A stretch of 64,000 nucleotides of DNA from Fimbriimonadaceae bacterium (GCA_020847855.1 JADLBH010000038.1:114902-178901); one strand, 5' to 3'. Numbered from the stretch's first letter, positions 44,001 to 52,274 are shown. A program made the numbers and translations. The notes: generated by a model from the sequence alone, not told the origin.

Positions 44001-45586
44001 CCGAGGGACAACTCACGGCGACTGTCCAGGTTCAGACCAAGGGCGTAGACACGACGACAACCGCCGACGTTCTCGGAACCCTCTTGGGGGTTCAAGAGTC
44101 GGCCACCGTCATCGTTGAACCGGCAAGGATGGCCAGTTTCACGCTGAACCCGATCCGGGTGACGCGAGGAGACCCCACCCAGGCCACGATCACCTTTGAT
44201 GGTAAGACCGGAAGCTCCCGCACGATCACGGTCTCCGAGATCGCGGGCGACACCGGTGCCTCTATCAATGGGGTGACCCTGCCTGCTACCGTGAACGTTC
44301 CTCCCCAGGCGGGACAAGTCACGTTCACCATCACGTCGCCGCTCACCGTGAGCCAAGGCTTCGCGACCTACCGTGGGGATGACACGATCTCCAACCTGGA
44401 CGCGACCCTCACGATTGACAACATTGACATTGACCGGGTCGAGGTGCAGCCCGGCAACGACGTCCCTGCCGGAAGCAGGGTGTCGTGCCAGGTCGTCCTG
44501 AACACCCCGGCAGGGCCCACGGGCCTCGTCGTGAACGTGAGGAACACCAACGCCAACGCAGGAACCTTGTCCGCCTCCGCGGTGACGGTCCCAGCGGGCG
44601 AGGTGCGCAGCAACGTGTTCTATCTGGACACGAAGTTCGTGCCGGTGGACACTACGACCAACGTCCTGGCCAGCCGAACGGGCTTCACGACACGCTTTGC
44701 GACGGTGACCGTCCGAAGGCTCACGATGACCCTCACCCTGACGCCTCAATACGTCAAGGGCGGGCAAATCTCGCAAGGCCGGGTCACGGTGAACCGGCCA
44801 GTCGCGCCGGAGGGTCTCCGAGTAGACATGATCTACTCCGACCGCACCCGGTTCGTCTCCTCGCCGAGCTACATCGTCATCCCTGGCGGTGCTTCGACGA
44901 AGACCTTCAACCTTGTGACGCGGCGCGTGCCCGACCAAGCCCGAGTGGACGTGACCGCCAGCTTAGGCGGGGTCGTGAATGCACTGCGCACGCTGGTGAT
45001 CCAGCCCGCGTTCATCACGAAGGTCGAGTTCGACCCGTCCAGCGTCCAAGGCGGCCAATACACGCGAGGAACGATCTTCTTCGACTCGCCGGTCGCTCCA
45101 GGAATGGTGGTCACGCTCGCCAACTCGCACCCGAACGCGCTGACGGTGCCGAGCCAGGTGAACGTCACGCCGGGCCGAACAGACATGAGCTTCTCGGCCT
45201 ACTCCAAGGCCGTGAGCTCCACCACACAGGTACGAGTGACCGCAAGGAACTCAGTGTCTGGCAAGGTGGGTGTCCTGGTCGTGAGCGGCGTCGGACTCAA
45301 GTCCCTGACCTTCACCCCGCCGAGGGTGCGTGGAGGCTTCCAGGCGACCGGTACCGTCGTGCTCGAGGATCCGGCACCGGCCGGAGGGATCCAAGTGGAT
45401 CTCAGTGTGGCCGACCCGACACTGCTGAGCATCGTCGGTTCCAACGTGCTCACGATCCCGGCAGGATCGAGGGTCGGCACCTTCAAGGTGCTGGCGGCGG
45501 CGGTGTCCAGGACGTTCGCCGTCGGGGTCACGGCCTCCTTGCCGGGAGGTGACCAACTCACGGGCACGATCTACATAGACCCGTAA
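41090..45586 (+). CDS. Giant SBBP-propeller and Ig-like repeat surface protein
   Basis: A 1498-residue exported protein (signal peptide ending ALPGWAQ; start ATG 41090 with GGAG 6 nt upstream). Residues of about 30-260 form a DUF7948-type domain (FQENRGQWHPDAKFLSRTPGLDYWVTNDGV... LVIDPLVFGSYVG). SBBP-type propeller repeats follow to about 820 (DIYLAGVTSLSTFPV, VYLCGTSTV, VYVTGITTSFNF, AFVAGTAGF). The C-terminal 650 residues are seven Ig-like repeats of about 85-90 residues, each beginning like L-x-S-L-T-F-x-P-x-x-V-R-G-G and containing PAPxGG and VPxG motifs. Probably an adhesin or surface-layer component; a hairpin terminator follows. Confidence 0.88.
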   Translation: MNRRTDMLLRTSLGAILALTALPGWAQSKPGMNAGLTESFANFQENRGQWHPDAKFLSRTPGLDYWVTNDGVVLDFYRNEGVEESEVDNSLPIGIKESKRVGQVVRMSFVGSNGGQFSGSRPASGVTDYLVGAPGRHARGVRSFGEAWVRNIVPGIDLRNYLQDKKLRYDIVVAPGADPHRARLQFEGASSLKIAGDGTLVIGTELGDIRHRDLFAYQVVDGKRAQVQAKFVSTGASTVGFEIGEYDETKPLVIDPLVFGSYVGSPGTPLQNADEITYAVTGEANGDIYLAGVTSLSTFPVNAGAYGKFNVQGKDAFLVNMDGDGYSVSYSAILGGTAADFGLGIGIDEDTGTVWIGGTTSSADFAGVIGDPKGSGSRVWVSKFIFGAASVSPQFVRYVNNPGTIAANVFGNMRVSDAGNVYLCGTSTVTDLTADGFTNYLPNTVAGRAGYVMKLDTNGIPAYKTMIAGGTNVDLFGIAVNANDEVVAVGKNEFAGVQDTATAGTPTFVTTTGVFAGVPGVFEGGRWIQNDGAFVVKLTANGAGVQSCLLGGVSTERGLAVAFDATNHVYVTGITTSFNFQRTPGAFQQDFSSTRVFVTKLSPTFDALRYSTGLGTQGAITPRAIVVDPRGRAFVAGTAGFQNNSPFPGIYVESTPGSITTIDCPPPQTPRNALDCAYEGGDNTIDAANVGENAADFPSTTDGFINALDPAGSQLEYGSYVGELTDDHILGLFADPFGGVWSVGYSQIVWSRGDPLAGVPRTPGVPFGIPMAITGNAFKLTMPVGGDPGVPPGVAAFGASNGWIFKLRAGLPVLQSVALTNTSIAGGLGASTDVVVGLRDPAPAGGVVVQLNLSNPTVASFAPVGTQANTTVFIDAGLTTATTTIYTRPVTTTIGCDVKGTLDNDFKVDRLSVHPWLSDIALSPGSVRGGNSVTAQAVLFQPAPVGGVTVSLGTTRADVITLPNPAQIVVPEGQLTATVQVQTKGVDTTTTADVLGTLLGVQESATVIVEPARMASFTLNPIRVTRGDPTQATITFDGKTGSSRTITVSEIAGDTGASINGVTLPATVNVPPQAGQVTFTITSPLTVSQGFATYRGDDTISNLDATLTIDNIDIDRVEVQPGNDVPAGSRVSCQVVLNTPAGPTGLVVNVRNTNANAGTLSASAVTVPAGEVRSNVFYLDTKFVPVDTTTNVLASRTGFTTRFATVTVRRLTMTLTLTPQYVKGGQISQGRVTVNRPVAPEGLRVDMIYSDRTRFVSSPSYIVIPGGASTKTFNLVTRRVPDQARVDVTASLGGVVNALRTLVIQPAFITKVEFDPSSVQGGQYTRGTIFFDSPVAPGMVVTLANSHPNALTVPSQVNVTPGRTDMSFSAYSKAVSSTTQVRVTARNSVSGKVGVLVVSGVGLKSLTFTPPRVRGGFQATGTVVLEDPAPAGGIQVDLSVADPTLLSIVGSNVLTIPAGSRVGTFKVLAAAVSRTFAVGVTASLPGGDQLTGTIYIDP

Positions 45587-45607
45587 GGGTCGCTGGAGGT
45601 CGTGCAT

Positions 45608-45646
45608 ACGGCCCCGTGGCAGGCAACGCTTCTGTCACGGGGCCGT
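45608..45646 (+). terminator. Hairpin terminator after the SBBP gene
   Basis: A 15-bp stem (45608-45622 with 45632-45646, one G-T pair) and a 9-nt loop, 22 bp after the stop. Confidence 0.75.
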
Positions 45647-45671
45647 TGCTCGTTGGGGGGACGAGCCTAGG

Positions 45672-45683
45672 TACAATGAGCCG
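45672..45683 (+). promoter_or_regulatory. Leaderless-type -10 box for the 58-residue gene
   Basis: TACAAT (45672-45677), near consensus, ends exactly 6 nt before GTG 45684. Confidence 0.55.
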
Positions 45684-45860
45684 GTGGGCAGATCGGTCTT
45701 TTACTTCGTTCTCGGGGTGCTCTCCGGCGCCGCCCTCGCGGAAGCCCTTCGCTGGGGCAAGTCCGAGGCGGAAGTGCGAGACTTCGAAAGTTTGACCGAG
45801 CGCCTGAGCGACAAATTCGACGACCTCGAGAGCAGCCTCCCCGTCGCCTCTGCGCAGTAG
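45684..45860 (+). CDS. Small single-span membrane protein (58 residues)
   Basis: A short frame, GTG 45684 to TAG 45860. It encodes a membrane helix (FYFVLGVLSGAALAEAL), then a charged amphipathic segment (WGKSEAEVRDFESLTERLSDKFDDLESSL) likely to form a coiled coil. The near-consensus -10 box at the leaderless distance and the clear organisation argue that this is a real gene, although very small. It lies between the SBBP terminator and the cyclophilin gene, which has its own -10 box. Function unknown. Confidence 0.65.
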   Translation: MGRSVFYFVLGVLSGAALAEALRWGKSEAEVRDFESLTERLSDKFDDLESSLPVASAQ

Positions 45861-45881
45861 GTTGTTGCGCGGATCGTCGGA

Positions 45882-45893
45882 TACACTAAGGGT
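45882..45893 (+). promoter_or_regulatory. Leaderless-type -10 box for the cyclophilin gene
   Basis: TACACT (45882-45887) ends exactly 6 nt before GTG 45894. Confidence 0.5.
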
Positions 45894-46439
45894 GTGATCC
45901 TCTCCGCACTTTCCCTCGTCGCCATGCTCCGCTCACAGTCCGACCTGCCCGAAGTGGTCGTGGACGTGCTCCACCGAGGGAAGTTCGTGATCCGGGTCGA
46001 GAAGCACCAGGCCCCCAAGCTCAGCCTTCACTTCCTCAGCCTCGTAGACAAAGGGTTCTACGATGGGATCCTCTGGCATCGCAAGGTGGACGGCTTTGTG
46101 ATCCAGACCGGCGACCCAGCGTCGAAAACGGTAGCTCAGGCGTGGGCCCTGGCCCACCCCGGTGAGAGGGGCGGCACAAAGGGCCTCGGTGAGGGGGGCA
46201 GTGGCATGAGCGTTCCCTTCGAGATCAACGACCTCGTCCACGACAAGTACACCGTCGGCATGGCACTGGAGTCGCCCATGGACGATAGCGGGGACAGCCA
46301 GTTCTTTATCAATATCGGCGTGAACCACCGCCTCAATGGAATGTACGAGGTGTTCGGCGAGGTGACCGAGGGCAAGAGCGTGGTGGACTCGGTGAAGCGC
46401 GCCGACAAGATCCTCAGCATCCGGCGCAAGCGGCCCTGA
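45894..46439 (+). CDS. Cyclophilin-type peptidyl-prolyl isomerase
   Basis: A 181-residue cyclophilin. The short hydrophobic N-terminus (MILSALSLVAML) may be a signal sequence. The active-site segment is YDGILWHRKVDGFVIQTGDPAS (catalytic Arg present). SPMDDSGDSQFFINIG and NHRLNGMYEVFGEVTEG complete the barrel. It speeds cis-trans isomerisation of prolyl bonds during folding, probably of exported proteins. It is convergent with gpmA. Confidence 0.9.
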   Translation: MILSALSLVAMLRSQSDLPEVVVDVLHRGKFVIRVEKHQAPKLSLHFLSLVDKGFYDGILWHRKVDGFVIQTGDPASKTVAQAWALAHPGERGGTKGLGEGGSGMSVPFEINDLVHDKYTVGMALESPMDDSGDSQFFINIGVNHRLNGMYEVFGEVTEGKSVVDSVKRADKILSIRRKRP

Positions 46440-46445
46440 GAGCCG

Positions 46446-47054
46446 CTATTCGAGAGTTCGGATCGAGCTCACCGCGCCGTCCAGTTCGAGTTCGTACACG
46501 CGAGGGACGCCGGTCGCGATCTCTAGGGCGACGATCTCCTCGGGGGAGAGGTCTTCCAGCGCCATCACGATGCTGCGGTTCGAGTTGCCATGGGCGGCCA
46601 CCAGCACGTTCTTGCCCTGCTGAATGTCCCCCAAGATCGCCCTTTCGAAGAATGGCACCGTGCGCGCCCGCGTGTCTGCCAGCGATTCACCGCCTGGTGG
46701 CGCGACCGCGTAACTGCGCCGCCAAACGTGGACCTGTTCCTCGCCGTATTTTGCCCGGGTCTGGTCTTTGTTCAAGCCGCTCAAGTCGCCGTAGTCCCGC
46801 TCATTGAGCGCTTCGTTGCTGATGACCGGGACGTTGGGCGTGCCGAGTTCGTGCAAGATGATATCGAGGGTCTTCGCCGCCCGTTTCAGGGCACTGGTGT
46901 AGGCGACGTCGAAGGCGATCCCGGAGAGTTTCTTGGCCGCGCTTCGGGCTTCTGCTTCGCCTAGAGGAGTGAGCGGTACATCCACCCAGCCGGTGAACCG
47001 GTTCTCTAGGTTCCAAAGCGACTGGCCGTGGCGGACAAGGGCGAGAGTCGGCAT
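46446..47054 (-). CDS. gpmA: 2,3-bisphosphoglycerate-dependent phosphoglycerate mutase
   Basis: A 202-residue glycolytic enzyme interconverting 3- and 2-phosphoglycerate. Phosphohistidine motif [10 protein letters not shown] (His about 9), [43 protein letters not shown] and the second catalytic His in VAAHGNSNR. It is shorter than the roughly 230-250-residue Escherichia coli type but retains all catalytic motifs. AGGAAAGGA precedes ATG 47054, so this start uses a Shine-Dalgarno. Confidence 0.95.
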   Translation of the reverse strand: MPTLALVRHGQSLWNLENRFTGWVDVPLTPLGEAEARSAAKKLSGIAFDVAYTSALKRAAKTLDIILHELGTPNVPVISNEALNERDYGDLSGLNKDQTRAKYGEEQVHVWRRSYAVAPPGGESLADTRARTVPFFERAILGDIQQGKNVLVAAHGNSNRSIVMALEDLSPEEIVALEIATGVPRVYELELDGAVSSIRTLE

Positions 47055-47074
47055 TCCTTTCCTCTGGCGACCCG

Positions 47075-47572
47075 CTAATGAGGCTTGGACCCCGAGGTCC
47101 CTTTGGGCCCGACCGCGGGCCCGTGCTCAGCAAAGAACTCGTCGGCCTCGGCCTTGACTTGGGTGAGCCATGCCACCATGTTTGCCTCTGTGACCCCCCC
47201 CTCTACAGTGTGGTTGGACTCCAGCACCGGGTCGCTGTCGGCGTCGAGATAGACCTTGATGTCAAGGTTGGCTTCGTTCCATGAGTTGACGGCCTCCGGC
47301 TTCATCCCATCCTTGTAGTCGATCGCGGACGTCCAAGAAAGGCGCGCGATATCGGTCTTGCTCTCGCCCACCATGTAGGTGACCACACGGGCGTTGAAGC
47401 CGTCGTATTTCAGGTCGAACATGAGATCCCCGCTCGTATCCTCCGAGGCTTGATACGTGACGCCCGCCTTGGTTAGGGCCGCTTTCACGTTGTCGGGGGT
47501 CACCGTGTCGGCTTGGAGCGCGGGAAGACCCGCGAGAGGCAGGAGAAGGAGCAGACTAGGTCGCCAATTCAC
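47075..47572 (-). CDS. Exported YbjN-domain protein
   Basis: A 165-residue protein from GTG 47572, supported by TACCCT 6 nt upstream. Signal peptide [19 protein letters not shown], then a YbjN-like sensory domain ([66 protein letters not shown]). YbjN domains are chaperone-secretion-like folds of unclear function. It lies 20 bp upstream of gpmA on the same strand. Confidence 0.8.
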   Translation of the reverse strand: MNWRPSLLLLLPLAGLPALQADTVTPDNVKAALTKAGVTYQASEDTSGDLMFDLKYDGFNARVVTYMVGESKTDIARLSWTSAIDYKDGMKPEAVNSWNEANLDIKVYLDADSDPVLESNHTVEGGVTEANMVAWLTQVKAEADEFFAEHGPAVGPKGTSGSKPH

Positions 47573-47584
47573 CGCCCAAGGGTA
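47573..47584 (-). promoter_or_regulatory. Leaderless-type -10 box for the YbjN-domain gene
   Basis: TACCCT (47584-47579, minus strand) ends exactly 6 nt before GTG 47572. Confidence 0.4.
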
Positions 47585-47618
47585 CCGCCCAAGAGCCGTT
47601 CACCGTGCGATGTCAGGA

Positions 47619-48821
47619 CTAGAGCAGCGTGACCGGGTTTTCCAGCTTCGATCTGACCAGGTTCACGAAGTTGGCTCCCGTCACGCCGTCCACAACCCGG
47701 TGGTCGAAGGAGCCCGTGATCGTCATCAAGGATCGAGCGGTGATCGCACCAGAGACGGGATCCACGATGGGCTTCTTCTCCGCGGTCCCGATCGCCAGGA
47801 TTCCGGACGCAGGCGGTGTGATGATCGCCGTGAAGCTCTCGACATTGAGCATCCCCATATTGCTGACCGCGAACGTCTGACCTGAGAGTTCGTTTGGCAT
47901 CAACTTCCCGGCTTTGGCCTTTTCCACCAGCGTCTTGCTGGCGGCGGCGGTCTGTTGAAGCGTCAGCAAGTCGGAGTCCCGGAGCACGGCCAAGAGCAAT
48001 CCGTCGTCCACCGCCACTGCCATGCCGACGTTCACCGCGCCCACCTGGAGGATGTGGTCGCCCTGGAAGGTCGCGTTCACCTCGGGCATCTCGGTGAGGG
48101 AGCGCGCGACCGCAAGCATGACAAAGTCGTTCACGCTCGGTGCCGGGCCAACCTCCTTCATCTTCGTGCGCAGCTCCAAGAGGAAGTCGACGTCCACAGC
48201 GACCGAGACATAGAAGTGCGGGACCGTCTGCTTCGCCTCCGTGGTGAACTGCGCAGTGAGGCGGCGAATGTTGTTGAGCGGGATCTTCGTGTCCTTACGG
48301 GTCTTGGCAGGGCCAGTGAATCCAAGGCTGACCCCTTGCGCGATCAGGGCCCGAACGTCCTTCTCGACGACCCTGCCCCCTGGGCCGGTCGGCGTGACCA
48401 TGGAGAGGTCAATCCCGGCGTCGGCCGCGATCCTTCGGGCGAGCGGGCTCGCTTTGATTCTGTCTCCGGCATCGTGTACGGCGGGAGCGGCCTGGGCCTC
48501 TGGGGCAGCCGGGGCGCTGGGTTCGACGGACACCGCCTTCTTGCCCGCGGAGCCGTTTTTTCCCCACCCTTCAGGGAGCTTCTCGCCCTCGGCGAGGAGC
48601 ACCGCGATCGGTTGGCCGACCGGCACGGTCTCGCCTTGGGAGATCAAGACGCCCGCGAGGCTGCCCGAACCGGGCGATTCCAGTTCCAGGGTCGCTTTGT
48701 CGGTCTGGATCGTACCGATGACCTCTCCCGACTTGACCTCGTCGCCCTCCTTCTTGAGCCACTCGACGAGCGTGCCCTCCTCCATCCCGTCTCCCATCTT
48801 GGGCATGATCACTTCCGTCAT
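47619..48821 (-). CDS. 2-oxo acid dehydrogenase E2 (dihydrolipoyl acyltransferase)
   Basis: A 400-residue E2 with three parts in order. A lipoyl domain (1-80) carries the lipoylated Lys in IQTDKATLELES. A peripheral E3-binding domain (about 121-158; ASPLARRIAADAGIDLSMVTPTGPGGRVVEKDV) follows. The acyltransferase core ends with the active site SFDHRVVDGVTGANFV. Most likely acetyltransferase of pyruvate dehydrogenase; branched-chain or 2-oxoglutarate specificity cannot be excluded. The E1 and E3 genes are not adjacent. TATTCT lies 10 nt before ATG 48821. Confidence 0.92.
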   Translation of the reverse strand: MTEVIMPKMGDGMEEGTLVEWLKKEGDEVKSGEVIGTIQTDKATLELESPGSGSLAGVLISQGETVPVGQPIAVLLAEGEKLPEGWGKNGSAGKKAVSVEPSAPAAPEAQAAPAVHDAGDRIKASPLARRIAADAGIDLSMVTPTGPGGRVVEKDVRALIAQGVSLGFTGPAKTRKDTKIPLNNIRRLTAQFTTEAKQTVPHFYVSVAVDVDFLLELRTKMKEVGPAPSVNDFVMLAVARSLTEMPEVNATFQGDHILQVGAVNVGMAVAVDDGLLLAVLRDSDLLTLQQTAAASKTLVEKAKAGKLMPNELSGQTFAVSNMGMLNVESFTAIITPPASGILAIGTAEKKPIVDPVSGAITARSLMTITGSFDHRVVDGVTGANFVNLVRSKLENPVTLL

Positions 48822-48857
48822 CGGTTCCGGGAGAATACCTTTCGTTTCGCCCGGTTC

Positions 48858-49856
48858 CTAGCCCGCGATGACCAGCGCAGCCGCCCCAAGGATCCCCGCA
48901 TCGTCCATCTGCACGGCGGGCCCGATCGTGCAATCGGCGAAGAGTGAGGGAATCGCGACGTTCCGCGCCTCATGGATCGCGGGCTCCAGGAGCCACTTGC
49001 CCGCCTTGGCGATCTGGCCCCCGATGGCGAAGACCTCCGGAGAGAAGACATTGATCAGGCTCCCGATCCCCGCCCCCAAGTAGCCTCCGACCTCCGCCCA
49101 GACCTCGATCGCGGTCAGGTCGCCCAGGTCGGCGGCCCTGGCTACAAGGTCAGGCGTGACGTGGGCGAGGTCGCCTTGCGTCATCTCGCGCATCATCGAG
49201 TCCCGACCCCGCCGTAGCTTGTGCCTGGCCCGAGCCACGATCGCGTCCCGCTGGCAGTAGGCTTCCAGCGATCCATAGCTACCCGCGTTGCACTCGACCC
49301 CGCCACGAAGGATGCACAGGTGGCCCATCTCGGCCCCGCCCTGGTTCCCGCCGACGAGGACGGACGGCTTCTCGGAGCCGCCCCACAGGGAGCCGGGCCC
49401 GAAGACCACGCCACCTCCGATACCCGTCCCAACCGTGAGCATGACGAGGCACGTCGCCTTCGACCGACCGGATCCGAACCTGTACTCGCCCAAGGCGGCG
49501 CAGTTCGCATCGTTCCCGAGCACGACCCTCGCGCCCGTCCCTGCCGCGACCCTGGGCCCGAGATCCACGTTCTCCCAGTATTCGAACCCTCCCAGCGTCT
49601 CCTTGCCAAAGTTCGGCGCCCACACGACCGTGCCCGTGTCCGAGCGGATGTGGCCCGGCACGGCCATCCCCACCGCCTCGGGGGCGGGATCGCACTCGAG
49701 GACAGCGGCAACGATGGCCTCCACCGTGGATTCGATTCCTTCCTGGGCACGGCTCGGCACCATGACCCGATCGCTCGCGGGAGTCCCGTCGTGCCCGAAC
49801 GCCTGGGCCCGAACGTTCGTCCCCCCTAAGTCAACTCCAATTACCCTTCCTGCCAT
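48858..49856 (-). CDS. ROK-family sugar kinase
   Basis: A 332-residue ROK kinase, probably a glucokinase. ATP site GVDLGGTNVRAQAFG, catalytic Asp in VLGNDANCAALGE (about residue 105), TVGTGIGGGVV and EMGHLCI. The zinc motif is degraded: homologs have CxCGxxGCLE, here it reads CNAGSYGSLE, so two of the three cysteines are replaced. Start ATG 49856 rather than the open extension to 49910, which would overlap the divergent dtd gene; AATAAT lies 9 nt upstream. Confidence 0.9.
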   Translation of the reverse strand: MAGRVIGVDLGGTNVRAQAFGHDGTPASDRVMVPSRAQEGIESTVEAIVAAVLECDPAPEAVGMAVPGHIRSDTGTVVWAPNFGKETLGGFEYWENVDLGPRVAAGTGARVVLGNDANCAALGEYRFGSGRSKATCLVMLTVGTGIGGGVVFGPGSLWGGSEKPSVLVGGNQGGAEMGHLCILRGGVECNAGSYGSLEAYCQRDAIVARARHKLRRGRDSMMREMTQGDLAHVTPDLVARAADLGDLTAIEVWAEVGGYLGAGIGSLINVFSPEVFAIGGQIAKAGKWLLEPAIHEARNVAIPSLFADCTIGPAVQMDDAGILGAAALVIAG

Positions 49857-49879
49857 CCAGCCTGCATTATTGCCCAGGG

Positions 49880-49892
49880 TAACTTCGGGCCC
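49880..49892 (+). promoter_or_regulatory. Leaderless-type -10 box for dtd
   Basis: TAACTT (49880-49885) ends 7 nt before GTG 49893. The 36 bp between dtd and the ROK kinase must hold both divergent promoters. Confidence 0.4.
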
Positions 49893-50342
49893 GTGAGAGT
49901 TGTGGTGCAACGGGTCGCGTGGGCACGGGTCGAGGTGGAGGGCGAGACCGTGGGCGAGTGTGGCCCTGGGTTCCTCGTTCTCGTCGGCGCGGGCAGAGGC
50001 GACTCCGAGGCGTCTGCCGACCGTGCCGCCGATCGAGTGGCAGGCTTGAGGGTGATGCCGGACGACGCGGGCAAGATGAACCTAAGCCTCGCCTCGACCC
50101 CCCCTCACGAGGGAAACCAAGTGCTCGCAATCTCGAACTTCACGCTCTATGGCGACACCAGCCAGCGCCGGCCCAACTTCGTCCAAGCAGCAGGCGCCGA
50201 AGAAGGGAAACGGCTCTATGGCCGCTTCGTCGAGACGTTGCGGAGCACGGGCCTCAAAGTCGCAACAGGGGTCTTCGGCGCGGACATGCAGGTCACTGCG
50301 CAGGGCGATGGCCCGGTCACGATCCTGATCGAGGTGGAGTGA
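49893..50342 (+). CDS. dtd: D-aminoacyl-tRNA deacylase
   Basis: A 149-residue DTD that removes D-amino acids wrongly loaded on tRNA. Both active-site motifs are visible: SNFTLYGD (usual form SQFTLYGD) and the C-terminal TGVFGADMQVTAQGDGPVTILIE with the cross-subunit GP motif. Start GTG 49893. It is followed by deoC after 20 bp. Confidence 0.94.
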   Translation: MRVVVQRVAWARVEVEGETVGECGPGFLVLVGAGRGDSEASADRAADRVAGLRVMPDDAGKMNLSLASTPPHEGNQVLAISNFTLYGDTSQRRPNFVQAAGAEEGKRLYGRFVETLRSTGLKVATGVFGADMQVTAQGDGPVTILIEVE

Positions 50343-50350
50343 GCCCAGAG

Positions 50351-50362
50351 TAGACTCAGGCA
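50351..50362 (+). promoter_or_regulatory. Leaderless-type -10 box for deoC
   Basis: TAGACT (50351-50356) ends exactly 6 nt before ATG 50363, between the closely spaced dtd and deoC genes. Confidence 0.5.
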
Positions 50363-51265
50363 ATGAGAACCTCCGCTGCGACCGCGCCCGTGGATCAAGT
50401 CGGGATCGAGGAGCGGGCGTCGCGATTCACCAAGCGCTCCATCAAGCGCGAGACCAAGGTGCAGGGCCTGCGCCTCGCAATCTCGATGTGCGACCTCACG
50501 ACCCTGGAAGGCAAGGACACCCCAGGGAAGGTTCGCCAGATGTGCGCCAAGGCGGCTCGGCCGCTTGCAGGTCATCCCATCCAGGATCAGCGCCTGAGCG
50601 TCGCAGCGGTCTGCGTCTATCCGAATCTTGTGCCCGTGGCACGCGCCGCAGTCTCGGGAAGCGACGTCAGAGTCGCCTCGGTGGCGACCGGATTTCCCAG
50701 CGGCCAGTATCCGCTCGACCTCCGGATTCGGGACGTTGTGGATGCGGTCTCGGCCGGGGCGGACGAGATTGACATGGTGATCAATCGAGCGGCGTTCTTG
50801 GCCGGTTCCTACCAAGAGGTCGAGGACGAGATCTCGCGGATCAAGGCGGCCTGCGGGCATGCCCACCTGAAGGTCATCCTCGAGACAGGCGAGCTGGGCA
50901 GCTACGATGCCGTCCGCCGCGCGAGCTGGATCGCCATGGAAGCGGGCGCAGACTTCATCAAGACCTCGACCGGCAAAGTGCAGCCAGCGGCCACGATCCC
51001 CGTCACCCTGGTGATGCTCGAGGCGATCCGAGACTGGCACTGGGAGACGGGCAGGCGCGTGGGGATGAAGCCGGCAGGAGGCATCCGCTCCGCAAAAGAG
51101 GCCCTGCACTACCTGGTGATGGTGAAGGAGACCCTAGGCGAAGCGTGGCTCAGCCCAGAGCTCTTCCGGTTTGGGGCGTCGGCGCTGCTGAACGACCTTC
51201 TGATGCAACTGGTCAAGGAAGAGACCGGTGCCTATCAAGGCACCGACTACTTCTCCCTGGACTAG
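50363..51265 (+). CDS. deoC: Deoxyribose-phosphate aldolase
   Basis: A 300-residue class I aldolase cleaving 2-deoxyribose-5-phosphate to glyceraldehyde-3-phosphate and acetaldehyde. Motifs: SVAAVCVYPNLV, EIDMVINRAAFL, LKVILETGEL, the Schiff-base Lys in ADFIKTSTGK (about residue 196) and the second conserved Lys in GMKPAGGIRS. The N-terminal extension of about 50 residues is typical of the longer bacterial form. The two aldehyde dehydrogenases downstream could oxidise the acetaldehyde. It shares a CTAG stop with the convergent gene. Confidence 0.93.
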   Translation: MRTSAATAPVDQVGIEERASRFTKRSIKRETKVQGLRLAISMCDLTTLEGKDTPGKVRQMCAKAARPLAGHPIQDQRLSVAAVCVYPNLVPVARAAVSGSDVRVASVATGFPSGQYPLDLRIRDVVDAVSAGADEIDMVINRAAFLAGSYQEVEDEISRIKAACGHAHLKVILETGELGSYDAVRRASWIAMEAGADFIKTSTGKVQPAATIPVTLVMLEAIRDWHWETGRRVGMKPAGGIRSAKEALHYLVMVKETLGEAWLSPELFRFGASALLNDLLMQLVKEETGAYQGTDYFSLD

Positions 51266-52185
51266 CGAGCCTGTCCGGGCCCTCCGCCCGGCCCCCCCCG
51301 TTGCCGCTGGGGCATGGTGAAGGGCTTGCCCTTCATCGCCTCCAGCTTCTGTACCTGGGACGCAGAGAGGATGGCGAGCAGCTTCTTATTGGACTCTTCC
51401 CGCATTGCACGGAACTTGGAGAAGTCGGGCCGCTCGCCTTCCTTGGTCGAGCTTCGGATCTTTTCCATCTCGGCCATGGACTCCTTGTCAATCTTCTCGA
51501 CCTCTGCGACCTGCTTCGCGCTCATGCCGAGTTGCTTTTGGACGTCTGCGTCCCGCAAGGCTCCGGCCCCCTGCATTTGAAGGCTGATCTCTTCCATACG
51601 CTTTCGTTGGTCGGCGGAGAGGATCTTCTCGACCTTGGCCTGGAGCTCTTGAACCTGGGTCTGCATCTTCTGAGGGTCAGGGCGCTCGCCCCCCGCAGGG
51701 TTGCGGAACTGTGACATGGCCTTGTCCATGAGCGCCTTGAGCTCTTTCTCTTGGCTTGCCGTGATCTTGAGCTCCTTCTTCATCTCATCGGAGCCGAGCA
51801 TCATCGCCGCGCCCATGCCCCCCATCCCTCGCATCCCCATGCCGCCCCGCGGGCCCTGGCCCGCCGCGCCGTTCCGGTTGGACGGTGTGCCCGGTTGTGC
51901 GGTCCCGGATGGCGACGGGTCGCTTGGCTTCTCTCCAGCGGTGGGAGGAACGGTGCCCGGTCGTCCCAAGTTCGGGTTTCCGGTGGAGCCTTGCCCCGCA
52001 CCGGTTCCAGGCGCTTGGCTCGCGGTCGGATCCACGCTGGACTCGCCTTCGCCCAAAGTGAGCCGACCTGACTGGTCTCCCACCGGTTCCGCGGAGCGGG
52101 CGGTGTTCTGGCCGCCGGGCGGGTTACAGCCGATGACAGCGAGGAGGGCTACCGTGGCAGCGAGGCTGAAGAGTGACTTTTGCAT
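51262..52185 (-). CDS. Lipoprotein with Spy/LTXXQ-like helical domain
   Basis: A 307-residue lipoprotein (MQKSLFSLAATVALLAVIGC, lipobox Cys20). A long low-complexity linker rich in Gly, Pro, Ser and Thr (about 21-110) is followed by a Met-rich GMGMRGMGGMGAAMM segment. The C-terminal part is helical, with repeated L-x-x-x-Q-x-x-x-L patterns of the Spy/CpxP (LTXXQ) kind (LKITASQEKELKALM, ILSADQRKRMEEI, ILSASQVQKLEAM). Such proteins act as periplasmic chaperones or metal-responsive stress proteins. A Gly/Pro-rich tail closes it. Confidence 0.8.
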   Translation of the reverse strand: MQKSLFSLAATVALLAVIGCNPPGGQNTARSAEPVGDQSGRLTLGEGESSVDPTASQAPGTGAGQGSTGNPNLGRPGTVPPTAGEKPSDPSPSGTAQPGTPSNRNGAAGQGPRGGMGMRGMGGMGAAMMLGSDEMKKELKITASQEKELKALMDKAMSQFRNPAGGERPDPQKMQTQVQELQAKVEKILSADQRKRMEEISLQMQGAGALRDADVQKQLGMSAKQVAEVEKIDKESMAEMEKIRSSTKEGERPDFSKFRAMREESNKKLLAILSASQVQKLEAMKGKPFTMPQRQRGGPGGGPGQAR

Positions 52186-52274
52186 CGTGGGTTCGCCTTT
52201 GCTGGCATGTCCAGCAACCTTCCCGTACTACGCAGAGAACCCGCCGTAAGATTCCCAGCCGCGCTCCCGCAGGG

